DNA of 64,000 nt from assembly GCF_019880305.1 (NCBI RefSeq), contig NZ_CP082301.1:682001-746000 (forward strand), written 5' to 3'. A program made the translations under genes and the position numbers. Shown in pieces: positions 1 to 8,520 of this stretch (position 1 is its first letter; every line of letters starts with the position of its first letter). The notes beneath the pieces were generated by a model, which was not told the origin of the DNA, made no database searches, and was given only the letters and a program-made list of their open reading frames with translations. The stretch is from Streptomyces decoyicus (GTDB lineage Bacteria; Actinomycetota; Actinomycetes; Streptomycetales; Streptomycetaceae).

Positions 1-1361
1 TGATCCTCACGCAGCTCGCACAGGTCGCACTGACCACCACCGACACCGTGATGATGGGCATACTCGGCACAGCCGACCTCGCGGCGGGGGGACTGGCCAT
101 CGTCCTCTTCAACCAGCTGCGCACCATGGGCGTCGGCCTCGTCACCTCCGTCGGCAACCAGATAGCCGCCGCCTCCGCCCGCGCGGAGTCGGCCCAGGAC
201 ACCGGGCCGGGCACCGCGCGGGACGAGAGCGACGACGAGGTGCGCGAGATCGTCCGCGCCAGCCTCGCCGTGGCCACCCTCGCCGGTATCGCCGGCGCCG
301 TGCTCATGCTGCTCATCGGGCAGACGCTGACCCTCCTGGGACAGGAGGCCGACGTCGTCGCCCGCGTGCAGACCATGCTGCTGGCCCTCGCGCCCGGTCT
401 GGTGCCCTGCCTCTGGTTCCAGGCCATCCGCCAGTTCACCGTCGGAATGCGCCGTCCGCAGGCCCTGCTCCAGATCACCATCGCCTCCGTCGCCGTCAAC
501 GCCGGCATCAACTGGGTCCTCATCCACGGCACCTGGGGCCTGCCGAAGCTCGGCCTGCCGGGCGTCGGCGTGGCCACCACCCTGGTCTACCTGCTGTCCT
601 TCCTGGCCCTCTACCTGTCGGCGAAGAAGGACGCGGTCCTCGCCCCCCTCCTCAGCCTCAACATCGCCAAGGCCGACCGCGCCACCGCCCGCCGTCTGGT
701 CCGGCTCGGCATACCCATCGCCGCGACCTACGGCTCCGAAGCCGGCTTCTTCTCCGTCACCGCCCTGATGGCCGGCTCGTTCGGCAGCGCCGCCCTGGCC
801 GCGCACACCGCCGTCAACCAGCTCGTCTACATCGTCTTCCAGGTCGCCGTCGGCCTCTCCCACGCCGCGTCCATCAACGTCAGCCGGGAACTCGCCCTCG
901 GCCGCACCGAGGCCGCGCTACGCATCAAGAACACCGCCCTGGCCTGCGCCGGAGCCGTCATGGTCGTGGTGGGCATCGGCTACATCACCCTGCCCGACCT
1001 GGTACTGAGCCCCTTCTTCGACACCAGCAGCGCCCGCGACGCACAGGCGGTGTCGATCGCCACCCACCTCCTCCTTGTGATCATGGTGTTGCAGTTCTTC
1101 GACTGCGCCCAGAACATCGGCGTCGGACTCCTGCGCGGCCTCGACGACACCAAGAGCGGCTTCCGCATCACCCTCGTCGGCTACTGGGCCATCGGCCTGC
1201 CCGCCGCATGGCTGCTGGGCTACGCCGCCGGGCTCCACACCCTCGGCATCTGGCTCGGCCTGCTCACCGGCCTCGCCGCCACCGCCATCCTGCTCCTGCG
1301 CCGCTACAGCGCAAGCCTGCGCGCGAAGTTCACCGCACAGCAGGCGGTGCCCACGGCGTGA
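1..1361 (+). CDS. MATE-family multidrug/toxin efflux transporter, 5' end outside window
   Basis: The reading frame is open from base 3 to the stop at 1361, so the N-terminus lies upstream. The visible part begins with a segment ending TTDTVMMGILG and goes on through about ten hydrophobic helices separated by short loops, the pattern of a MATE cation- or proton-coupled exporter. A polar stretch near bases 185-245 sits in a cytoplasmic loop. The later segment with NQLVYIVFQVAVGLSHAASI resembles the conserved second-half MATE helices. Family members expel cationic drugs or secondary metabolites across the plasma membrane; the substrate cannot be read here. A hairpin follows the stop at 1403-1435. 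Family is confident, substrate is not. Confidence 0.88.
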   Translation, partial: ILTQLAQVALTTTDTVMMGILGTADLAAGGLAIVLFNQLRTMGVGLVTSVGNQIAAASARAESAQDTGPGTARDESDDEVREIVRASLAVATLAGIAGAVLMLLIGQTLTLLGQEADVVARVQTMLLALAPGLVPCLWFQAIRQFTVGMRRPQALLQITIASVAVNAGINWVLIHGTWGLPKLGLPGVGVATTLVYLLSFLALYLSAKKDAVLAPLLSLNIAKADRATARRLVRLGIPIAATYGSEAGFFSVTALMAGSFGSAALAAHTAVNQLVYIVFQVAVGLSHAASINVSRELALGRTEAALRIKNTALACAGAVMVVVGIGYITLPDLVLSPFFDTSSARDAQAVSIATHLLLVIMVLQFFDCAQNIGVGLLRGLDDTKSGFRITLVGYWAIGLPAAWLLGYAAGLHTLGIWLGLLTGLAATAILLLRRYSASLRAKFTAQQAVPTA

Positions 1362-1402
1362 GCCGGCCCCTCGGGCCTGCGCAGCACCGTCTCGTATCGT
1401 GC

Positions 1403-1435
1403 GCCCCGCTTCCCGGTCGCACCGGAAAGCGGGGC
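1403..1435 (+). terminator. Hairpin after the MATE gene
   Basis: Left arm 1403-1417 and right arm 1421-1435 pair over 15 bp with one mismatch around a 3-base loop. It lies 42 bases after the MATE stop and between convergent genes. There is no U-tract, as is common in Streptomyces, so this is inferred to be a factor-independent terminator that may work in both directions. Confidence 0.6.
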
Positions 1436-1491
1436 TCCCGAACGCTCCGGCCGCGGTACACCGGCCTTGATGAGGCTCGGTCGCTCCGTGC

Positions 1492-2394
1492 CTACAGCGA
1501 ACCGCCTCTCAGAACACGGTCGAGTGCTGCCCGGCCCGCGGGTCCCCATGTCGGCTTGCCGCCAGGAAGGCCCCGGTCGCCGTTCTGGCCCATGAGCATG
1601 AGGAACAGGCTCTTCAGGGCGGCCAGCCCGCGGGCGCGCCGGATCGTCCCCTCGTCTGCCTGCGCGTATGCGTCGAAGAAGGGTGAGGCGGAGTCGGCGG
1701 GAAGGAGGACCCATGCGGCCGCGAGGTCCCACGCCGGATCGCCGGCGAACATGTCACCGAAGTCGATCACGCCCGAGAGCGTCCCGTCCGAGACGACGAC
1801 GTTCGCGGGATGAAGGTCGCCGTGCACCCAGAGCGGCGGGCCCTCCCACTCGGGCGCCGCGACGGCGTCGTCCCAGACAGCCCGGACATCGTCGGCGAGG
1901 TCGTCGGGGACGACGGCGTGGAAGAAGTGGTCGAATCCGTCCGTGCACTTCTTGGGGTGGTCGCCGCGGTCCTCAGTGATCGGCGCGTCTTCGGGCGCCT
2001 CCACGTGGAGTGCCTTGAGGAAGCCCGCCAGAGTGTCGGCCGCGTGGTCGCCGCGGCTGATGGAGGTGTAGTCCAGTGGCTCGCCGGGGACCCACGTCAT
2101 GATGGTCCAGGGCTTCGGGAAGCGCGCAGACGGTTCACCGATCCGTACGGGGTGGGGGACCGGAAGCGGCAGGCGCGGGGCCAGGACGGGCAGCCACCGG
2201 CACTCCTTGCGCAGGAGGTCCGGGGCACCTTCTGTACGCGGCATGCGCACAGCCAGGTCGTCCCCGAGGCGCCACATTTGGTTGCCCCACCCACCCGCTA
2301 CTTCGCGGATGGCCAGCCCGGCAAGGTCCGGATGCTGATCCTGCAGCAGGTTGTGGACGAGGTCTGCGGTGATCTCGATCTCGGAATCGGTCAT
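1492..2394 (-). CDS. Aminoglycoside phosphotransferase (APH)-family kinase
   Basis: A 300-residue protein with the protein-kinase-like fold of APH and choline kinases. Visible motifs are a glycine-rich segment GGWGNQMW at residues 34-41, the catalytic loop HGDLHPAN at 191-198 and the metal-binding DFGD at 211-214. Length and motif spacing fit the APH/MPH group that phosphorylates small hydroxylated molecules, some of which confer antibiotic resistance. Nothing in the sequence fixes the substrate, and no adjacent biosynthetic genes suggest one. It converges with the MATE gene and is followed upstream, on the same strand, by a methyltransferase about 108 bases away, so the two may share transcripts. 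Confidence 0.85.
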   Translation of the reverse strand: MTDSEIEITADLVHNLLQDQHPDLAGLAIREVAGGWGNQMWRLGDDLAVRMPRTEGAPDLLRKECRWLPVLAPRLPLPVPHPVRIGEPSARFPKPWTIMTWVPGEPLDYTSISRGDHAADTLAGFLKALHVEAPEDAPITEDRGDHPKKCTDGFDHFFHAVVPDDLADDVRAVWDDAVAAPEWEGPPLWVHGDLHPANVVVSDGTLSGVIDFGDMFAGDPAWDLAAAWVLLPADSASPFFDAYAQADEGTIRRARGLAALKSLFLMLMGQNGDRGLPGGKPTWGPAGRAALDRVLRGGSL

Positions 2395-2502
2395 GCGCAG
2401 CCACTGTACTGGGACAGGCGAACGGCTCTCGTAGGGTCCTGACCGGCAGGTCTTGTGACCGCTGCCGATCTGGATCCGGCTCCGCCGGCCATCCGCGACC
2501 GG

Positions 2503-3237
2503 CTAGCTGTCCGAGCCGGTTGCCGACTGCGGTGCTTCGACGACGAAGAACAGGAAGTGGGGATGGGTCGAAAGTTCCCGGAAGCCGTCCGGGAACAGCT
2601 CACGGGCGGCCGGGGCGGGCTGCGGCTCGCTGATGACGGAAAGGCGGAAGCCGGCTGTGGTGAAGGCATCGGTCATCGCGTGCAACGGCCTGCGCCAGAG
2701 CCGTATCGGGACGGACTGCCCCTTGAGGGTCCAGTCGAAGGTATAGCTGGTGGTCGCGTGGTAGTCGGGCCGAGGGTCCCGGTGCGCGTAGGCAGTGAAA
2801 GGGTGGCTCACCGAGGCGATCAGCCGCCCGCCGGGCCGGAGCACGCGTTGCAAGTCGGCAAGCGTCGGCCCCCAGTCCTCCAGGTAATGCAGGACGAGCG
2901 ACGCCACCACGTCGTCGAAACTGTCGTCGTCGAACGGCAGGGGGTCGCTCAGATCGGCCACGTGCAGGCAGGCGTCGTCACCGAGCCGCCTCCTGGCCAG
3001 CGCCAGCATTCCGGCGCTGGCGTCGATGCCGGTGACAACTGCACCACGGTCGCGCAGGGCAGCGGTCAGGGGGCCTGAACCGCAGCCGGCGTCCAGAATC
3101 TGACGGCCAGTCACGTCTCCCGCGAGCGCCAACATCGCGGGCCGCTCGTAGTATGCGTTGACGAGGCTGTTCTCGTTCTCTGCCGAGTATGTTGCGGCGA
3201 AGCTGTCGTAGTCGTTCGCCTGGTCTGCAGACTGCAT
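2503..3237 (-). CDS. Class I SAM-dependent methyltransferase
   Basis: A 244-residue protein with the Rossmann-type SAM-binding motif I DAGCGSG at residues 49-55, an acidic end of beta-2 (GIDAS) and a motif II/III region around ADLSDPLPFDDDSFD. This is the Methyltransf_11/25 layout found in UbiE- and tellurite-resistance-like enzymes. The acceptor is not deducible. The start at 3237 gives an N-terminus (MQSADQANDYDSFAATYS) typical of free-standing small-molecule methyltransferases. The neighbours are an APH kinase and a PhzF protein, both on the minus strand with no overlaps, so joint action is possible but unproven. Confidence 0.87.
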   Translation of the reverse strand: MQSADQANDYDSFAATYSAENENSLVNAYYERPAMLALAGDVTGRQILDAGCGSGPLTAALRDRGAVVTGIDASAGMLALARRRLGDDACLHVADLSDPLPFDDDSFDDVVASLVLHYLEDWGPTLADLQRVLRPGGRLIASVSHPFTAYAHRDPRPDYHATTSYTFDWTLKGQSVPIRLWRRPLHAMTDAFTTAGFRLSVISEPQPAPAARELFPDGFRELSTHPHFLFFVVEAPQSATGSDS

Positions 3238-3359
3238 CGTTGCAGCCTAGGCGGTTTCGTTCAGATCACCGGACCGTTGGTCCGGATGTGCGCGTCGACC
3301 GACGCATCAAGTGCTTGGCGTTACCGGCTGTTCTGCTGGTCCCCAAGGCCGTACGCGCC

Positions 3360-4154
3360 TCAGGGCGCCAGCTCGCCGTCGAAGACGGTGACCGCCTGCC
3401 CCAGCAGGGTGACCCGGTCACCGTGCAGCTCGACGCCCACCCGCCCGCCGCGCGAGGACAGTTGCACACCGGTGAGTTCCGTACGCCCCAGCCGGCCCGC
3501 CCAGTGGGGTGCGAGGACACAGTGGGCGGCGCCGGTGACCGGATCCTCGGGGATGCCGGCGGCGGGGGCGAAGACCCGGGAGACGAAGTCGTGGTCGGCG
3601 CCGTCGGCGGCACGCGCGGTCACGATGACCGCCCGGCCGCTGAACTCGGCCAGCGCGGCGATGTCCGGGGCCAGATCACGCACCGCCGACGCGTCCGCCG
3701 GCTCCACGAGCAGATCGTGCCGGGCGCTGCCCGTCCACCGCGGCTCGGTCCCGAGCGCCTTGGCGAGTCCCTCCGGCACGGGGACGGCGGTCGGCGGATC
3801 CGCGGGGAAGTCCAGGGTGAATGCTCCCTGACTGTGCCGACGGGCGGTCAGCACACCGCTCAGGGTGTCGAACCGCAGGGCGGCGTCGGGCCGGATGCCC
3901 TGTGTCGCGTGGAGGACGTGCGCGGTGGCCAGGGTGGCATGACCGCACAGATCGACCTCCACGGTGGGTGTGAACCACCGTAGCCCGTAGGTGTTTTCCG
4001 CTACCGGGTGCACAAAGGCGGTTTCCGGCAAGTTGAATTCGGCGGCGACCCGCTGCATCCAGGCTGCGTCGGCAGGTTCTTCCAGCAGACACACCCCGGC
4101 GGGGTTCCCGGCGAACGGCCGGTCGGTGAACGCATCGACGATGAAGGCACGCAT
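3360..4154 (-). CDS. PhzF-family epimerase/isomerase (first of two)
   Basis: A 264-residue protein beginning MRAFIVDAFTDRPFAGNPAGV, the classic PhzF N-terminus. The catalytic Glu of the NLPETAF motif is residue 44 and the second conserved loop GIPEDPVTGAAH lies near residue 213. PhzF proteins have a duplicated diaminopimelate-epimerase-like fold and act in phenazine synthesis or as isomerases of unknown substrate. No phenazine genes are nearby, so the specific reaction is unknown. An open frame continues upstream to 5135, but the motif start and the opposing phosphatase gene make 4154 the clear choice. A second, divergent PhzF lies at 49.3-50.2 kb. Confidence 0.88.
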   Translation of the reverse strand: MRAFIVDAFTDRPFAGNPAGVCLLEEPADAAWMQRVAAEFNLPETAFVHPVAENTYGLRWFTPTVEVDLCGHATLATAHVLHATQGIRPDAALRFDTLSGVLTARRHSQGAFTLDFPADPPTAVPVPEGLAKALGTEPRWTGSARHDLLVEPADASAVRDLAPDIAALAEFSGRAVIVTARAADGADHDFVSRVFAPAAGIPEDPVTGAAHCVLAPHWAGRLGRTELTGVQLSSRGGRVGVELHGDRVTLLGQAVTVFDGELAP

Positions 4155-4520
4155 GCCCCCGACGCTACGTGCCGGTGGCGCCTCGCGGGCGAATTCCCGA
4201 GATCGCCGAAGGCCGGCCCGGTGGCGTACGGGGCGGACACGCTCACCGCACGCCCACCGGACGAGGAGTCCCCTCCCCCGCCGGGTCCCCCGGGGCAGAC
4301 CCGGACGAAGGGCGCCGGACTCCGCCCCCGGAGCTCCCGAGCCATTCGGGTGAACCGCGACGACGGGCCGGACCGCGGCCGCCGCCGCGCCCCCTGCCCC
4401 GGAGCCCGGGTGCGGGGAAAGCCACCGCCGGGCCGTGGCGCGGTGCGGAGGTGTCCCGGCGGGCGCGGGCACCGGGCGCCTCATAGATTGGCACGGGCGG
4501 GGACCGTGAGCCGGAGGAGG

Positions 4521-5780
4521 ATGGGCAGGGAGCGCGTGCGGAGACCGGAGCTCGATCATGCGGCGCTGTTCGCAGCGACACCGAGCGCTTGCCTGGTCCT
4601 TGACCCGGACCTCGTGATCGTGGACGTCAACCAGGCATACCTCCAGGCAACCGGGCGGACCCGGGACGATCTGCTCGGGCAGTACGTCTTCGACGCCTTC
4701 CCCGACAACCCCGCGGACCCCGACGCCGAAGGCGTACAGAACCTGCATCCCTCGCTGAACCGGGTGCTGGCTTCCGGGGAGCCGGACACGATGGCGGTCC
4801 AGCGGTACGACATCCCCGTTGCCGGTCAGCCGGGCCTGTTCGAGGAGCGCTGGTGGTCCACCATCAACACTCCCGTCATCGGTCCGGGCGGCACGGTGGC
4901 CTGGATCATCCACCGGGTGGAGGACGTGACGGCGTTCGTGCACTCCCGCCGGGCCCGTCAGATGCCGGGCGGGCAGCTGAGCGAGCGCGAGGAGGCGATG
5001 GAGGCCGAGCTGTACGTCCGGGCGCGTGCGCTGCAACACCTCAACGAGGAACTGCGCCGGGCCCATGCCCGCGAACGCCAGGTCGCGCTCACCCTCCAGG
5101 AGGCCATGCTCCACTCCCCCGACCTCGCCCGGCACCGCGACATCGCGGTGCGCTACCTCCCCGCCATCGGCTCACTGAACATCTGCGGCGACTGGTACGA
5201 CATCGTCGACCTCCCGGGGGAGGCATTCGCCGTCGCGGTCGGAGATGTCGTCGGTCACGGGCTGGAGGCCGCCGCCGTCATGGGCATGCTCCGCAGCGCC
5301 CTCAGCGCCGCCGCCCGCTCGGTCGTGGGACCCGCCCAGGCACTGAAGGTGCTGGGCCTGTACGCCCGCTCCGTCGACAAGGCGCTGGCCACCACCGTCG
5401 TCCAGGTACTGATCGACACCGGCCGCCACGAGGTCACCTACAGCAGCGCAGGTCACCCACCCCCCGTCCTGCTGCACGCCGACGGCACCCACACGCTCCT
5501 GGACCAGGCCACCGACCCGCCCCTGGGCGCCCACCCCGAGCATGAGCCACGCCCCCAGGCCCGCCTTGCCTACACCCCCGGCGACACCCTCGTCCTCTAC
5601 ACCGACGGGCTCATCGAACGCCGCGACGAAGACATCGACGCCAGTCTCGCCCGCCTCACCGACGCCCTCTCCCGCTTCAGCAGGTTCAGCCCGGAACGCC
5701 TCGCCGACGCACTGCTGGCACGCCTCGGCGTCAGCGCCGGTGCCCGCGACGACATCGCCCTGGTCATCGTCCGCCTCTAG
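4521..5780 (+). CDS. PAS-domain SpoIIE/RsbU-type PP2C phosphatase (first of four)
   Basis: About 419 residues. Residues 10-130 form a PAS domain (LDHAALFAATPSACLVLDPD onward), followed by a helical linker with DUF-like heptads around 150-195. A PP2C serine phosphatase domain with metal-binding motifs GDWYDIV, GDVVGHGLEAA, YTDGLIERR and RDDIALV runs to the end. Such enzymes dephosphorylate anti-sigma-factor antagonists in partner-switching circuits, with the PAS domain as sensor. No HATPase or STAS partner is adjacent. The start is uncertain: GGAGGAGG directly abuts ATG 4521, so GTG 4536 or GTG 4506 are alternatives. The frame is open far upstream, but that part looks non-coding. Confidence 0.88.
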   Translation: MGRERVRRPELDHAALFAATPSACLVLDPDLVIVDVNQAYLQATGRTRDDLLGQYVFDAFPDNPADPDAEGVQNLHPSLNRVLASGEPDTMAVQRYDIPVAGQPGLFEERWWSTINTPVIGPGGTVAWIIHRVEDVTAFVHSRRARQMPGGQLSEREEAMEAELYVRARALQHLNEELRRAHARERQVALTLQEAMLHSPDLARHRDIAVRYLPAIGSLNICGDWYDIVDLPGEAFAVAVGDVVGHGLEAAAVMGMLRSALSAAARSVVGPAQALKVLGLYARSVDKALATTVVQVLIDTGRHEVTYSSAGHPPPVLLHADGTHTLLDQATDPPLGAHPEHEPRPQARLAYTPGDTLVLYTDGLIERRDEDIDASLARLTDALSRFSRFSPERLADALLARLGVSAGARDDIALVIVRL

Positions 5781-5890
5781 CCCCGAAGGACCATGCGCGC
5801 AACTCGACCAGCGGATGCAGCCAGGAGATGTGTCCCGCACGATAGGGGACACAAGAAGATCCAGATCCTCGAACTGCTTCGGGGTGGCCC

Positions 5891-6511
5891 ATGACAGAGC
5901 ATGCAGGACTTCACCGTGCGAACGGCCGTCGTGTGCCGCAGGACCGCTCGGCGCGAGCGCCGACGGGAACTGCGCCACTCGACCCCCCACACCGGCTTCC
6001 CAGGGCGACCGGTGTGCGGGTGTCCCTCGTCGTGGCCCTTGTCGTGGCCCTCACCGGTACCGGCGCGTTCTTCGGCCTTGCCGGGGCGGACAGCCCCGGT
6101 TCCGGAACGGCTGCGGTCTCCACCCCCGTCGCGGGAAGGGCAGTCGGCCCCTCGCTCGGCCACACCTGGACACAAGCCGTCCACCCCCGCCCCCAGGCCT
6201 CGCCGACGCAGTCATCCACGCCGGATCCCGCGGACGTGGTCCAGACGTATTTCAGTGCCGTCAACGAGGGTGACTACATTGCCGCTTGGGCGCTGGGCGG
6301 GAAGCAGCACATCGCCGGGAACACCTTCGACGCCTTCGTGCAGTCCTTCAACACCACGAACATGTACGAGGTCACCATCAATGCGGTGGTCGGCAACAAG
6401 GTCGAGGTCGAGCTCGACCAGCTGCTGACCGACGAAACCCACCGCCACTTCACCGGCACCTACACCGTGGAGGACGGAGTGATCGTCGCCGCCGACATCC
6501 ACCCCAAGTGA
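5891..6511 (+). CDS. Membrane-anchored or secreted hypothetical protein
   Basis: A 206-residue protein with a basic, disordered N-terminus (residues 1-42), one hydrophobic segment VSLVVALVVALTGTGAFFGLA at about 44-65, a Pro/Ser/Thr-rich linker and a C-terminal globular part from about residue 110. The globular part (DPADVVQTYFSAVNEGDYIAAWAL) resembles the start of NTF2-like or DUF4878-type extracytoplasmic domains; that resemblance is my inference. The long N-terminus before the hydrophobic segment suggests a signal anchor rather than a cleaved signal. The start ATG at 5891 follows GGGGTGG. No partner gene is evident. Confidence 0.7.
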   Translation: MTEHAGLHRANGRRVPQDRSARAPTGTAPLDPPHRLPRATGVRVSLVVALVVALTGTGAFFGLAGADSPGSGTAAVSTPVAGRAVGPSLGHTWTQAVHPRPQASPTQSSTPDPADVVQTYFSAVNEGDYIAAWALGGKQHIAGNTFDAFVQSFNTTNMYEVTINAVVGNKVEVELDQLLTDETHRHFTGTYTVEDGVIVAADIHPK

Positions 6512-6617
6512 CCCCGCGGAGCACCGGGCGGGGCACCGGGGCGGCACGCGGCCACTCCCCGCGGCCGTAGCGGTGGCGGTCAGCACTCCGGCCGCCGGCC
6601 TGGCCTAACGTGGCCGG

Positions 6618-7991
6618 GTGACAGCGAGTGTGCGGAAGCGGGAGTGCCACCGCGACCTGTGGGCGGCTGCGGGTGCGGTGGCACTGTTCGTCCTGGCGGC
6701 AGTCGTCGGGCGCGTCATCAACCGGGCCGTTTACGGCTCCGAGGGGATCCTGCGGCTGGGGTGGCCGCCGTTGTACGCGTGGTGGCTGCCGCATGTCGGC
6801 CCCGGCACCCCGGTGGCGGTGGCCGTCGCGGCGGCGGTGGTGGTCTACGGTCCGTCGACCGCACAGCGTCTGTCGTGGCGGGTGCTGGTGCCGGCCGTGT
6901 GGACCGCGGCGATGGCCTGGACCTGGTCGCTCGCACTCGTGGACGGATGGAGCCGTGGCGTCGCCGAGCGGCTGACCACCAGCCTGGAGTACCTGCAATC
7001 CGTCGACGACGTGCACGACGTGGGCGCTTTCCTGCGCGACTTCACGCACCACATTCTGGTCGGCTCGCCCGGCATCTGGCCGGCACATGTGGCCGGTCAC
7101 CCGCCCGGCGCGCTGCTGACGTTCGTCGGCCTGGACCGGATCGGGCTGGGCGGCGGCGCCTGGGCCGCCGTCTGGTGCCTCACCGTCGGAAGCTCGCTCA
7201 CCGCGGCCGTCATGGTGACCGTCCGCGCACTGAGTGGTGAGGAACTGGCGCGCCGGGCCGCCTCGTTCCTCGTACTGGCCCCGGCGGCGGTATGGATCGG
7301 GGTCAGCGCCGACGGCTACTTCGCGGGGGTGGCCGCCTGGGCCATCGCCCTGCTGGCCCTGGCGGCCACCCGCAGTACGCGGGTGCCGCGTCTCACCGCC
7401 CTGGGTGCGGGGCTGCTGCTCGGCTGGGCCTGGTACCTCTCCTACGGCCTGACCGTTCTCGTCGTCCTCGGCGCCGCGGTGCTGCTGCTCGCGCGCTCGG
7501 TCCGCCCGTTGCCGTATGTGCTGCTGGGCGTGCTGGTATGGGCGGCGGCCTTCACCTCGGCCGGGTTCTGGTGGCTGGACGGGTATACGACGCTGGTCGA
7601 GCGTTACTACCAGGGCGCCGCGAAAGTACGCCCCTACAGCTACTTCCTCTGGGCGAACCTGGCGGCCCAGCTACTGACCGTGGGCCTGGCCACCGTCGCC
7701 GGGCTGCGCCGCGCCGCCGGTCCGCTGTGGCATGCGGTGCGGAGGATGCGGCGCGAGCCGCCGAGCGGGCGGGAGGCCCTCGCCGTGCTGGTCGCGGCAG
7801 GGCTGTGCATGATGCTGCTCGCGGATGTGTCCGGGATGAGCAAGGCGGAGACCGAACGGATCTGGCTGTCCTTCGCGGTGTGGACGCTGCCCGCAAGTGC
7901 CCTGCTGCCACGCCGCGTTCACTCCTGGTGGCTGGCCGCGCAGGCCCTCCTCGCGCTGCTGGTCAACCATCTGCTGCTGACCGGCTGGTGA
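6618..7991 (+). CDS. Polytopic integral membrane protein, GT-C-like
   Basis: A 457-residue protein with about ten or eleven hydrophobic helices spread along its whole length. A long periplasmic-type loop between helices 3 and 4 contains VAGHPPG, a motif seen in actinobacterial GT-C-like membrane proteins. That suggests a polyprenyl-sugar-using glycosyltransferase or a related uncharacterised membrane protein, but no catalytic DxD or EXD pair stands out near a first loop, so the function is unassigned. The start is GTG 6618 (MTASVRKRECHRDLW), with basic residues before the first helix. The gene converges on the leftward oxidoreductase pair. Confidence 0.72.
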   Translation: MTASVRKRECHRDLWAAAGAVALFVLAAVVGRVINRAVYGSEGILRLGWPPLYAWWLPHVGPGTPVAVAVAAAVVVYGPSTAQRLSWRVLVPAVWTAAMAWTWSLALVDGWSRGVAERLTTSLEYLQSVDDVHDVGAFLRDFTHHILVGSPGIWPAHVAGHPPGALLTFVGLDRIGLGGGAWAAVWCLTVGSSLTAAVMVTVRALSGEELARRAASFLVLAPAAVWIGVSADGYFAGVAAWAIALLALAATRSTRVPRLTALGAGLLLGWAWYLSYGLTVLVVLGAAVLLLARSVRPLPYVLLGVLVWAAAFTSAGFWWLDGYTTLVERYYQGAAKVRPYSYFLWANLAAQLLTVGLATVAGLRRAAGPLWHAVRRMRREPPSGREALAVLVAAGLCMMLLADVSGMSKAETERIWLSFAVWTLPASALLPRRVHSWWLAAQALLALLVNHLLLTGW

Positions 7992-8013
7992 CCGCCTCCA
8001 CGCGGGCCGGCAG

Positions 8014-8520
8014 CTACGGTGCCTCCGGCGGAGACGGGGGGTCCTCGGAGCGTGGACGGTGTGCGCGCCACAGGGCCACCAGCAGACACACCGCCGAGGC
8101 CGCGAAGAGCGCCGCAGTGAGCAGGAGCCAGTGGTCCAGGAACTGACCCGACGGCAGGCCGGTGTACAGGGAGAATCCCGGGACGCGCCGGAGGATGAGC
8201 GGATACCACACCAGGAGCAGCAGGAGCGCGACGAAAGCGGGCACCCGCACGTAGTTGATCCCGCCTGCCACCACCGGGCCGGAAGGGTTCGCCGTGCGCC
8301 GCCGGCGCCGGAAGAGGCGTTGCGCCACACGGTCGGTGGCGGTGTACAGGGGCAGGAACACCAGGTCGTGCAGGAGGGCCGCGCCGACGAACCAGACGAG
8401 GATGCCGAGGGTGTCCCCTTTGAGCAGTCGAACGCCCGCATACCCGGCCAGACAGAAGGAGCACAGCACCAGCAGGAGGTGCAGAGGGGACGCCCCGTAG
8501 CGTGCGCGGAGGCCCTTCAC
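8014..8520 (-). CDS. Small four-helix membrane protein coupled to the molybdoenzyme
   Basis: A 168-residue protein with about four hydrophobic helices (LHLLLVLCSFCLAGYAGVRLL, ILVWFVGAALLHDLVFLPLY, FVALLLLLVWYPLILRRVPG, HWLLLTAALFAASAVCLLVAL). Its GTG start at 8520 overlaps the stop of the upstream oxidoreductase gene by 4 bases (GTGA), so the two are almost certainly translationally coupled. It may be a membrane partner or accessory of that enzyme. A His in the second helix (LLHDLVF) could ligate haem, but this is speculation. I do not recognise a named family. Confidence 0.75.
   Translation of the reverse strand: MKGLRARYGASPLHLLLVLCSFCLAGYAGVRLLKGDTLGILVWFVGAALLHDLVFLPLYTATDRVAQRLFRRRRRTANPSGPVVAGGINYVRVPAFVALLLLLVWYPLILRRVPGFSLYTGLPSGQFLDHWLLLTAALFAASAVCLLVALWRAHRPRSEDPPSPPEAP

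Noticed and set aside
4155-5135. A minus-strand frame continuing from the PhzF gene for another 980 bases
   Set aside because: The extension opposes the PAS-PP2C gene, is Arg/Pro/Gly-rich and lacks any domain; PhzF clearly starts at 4154.
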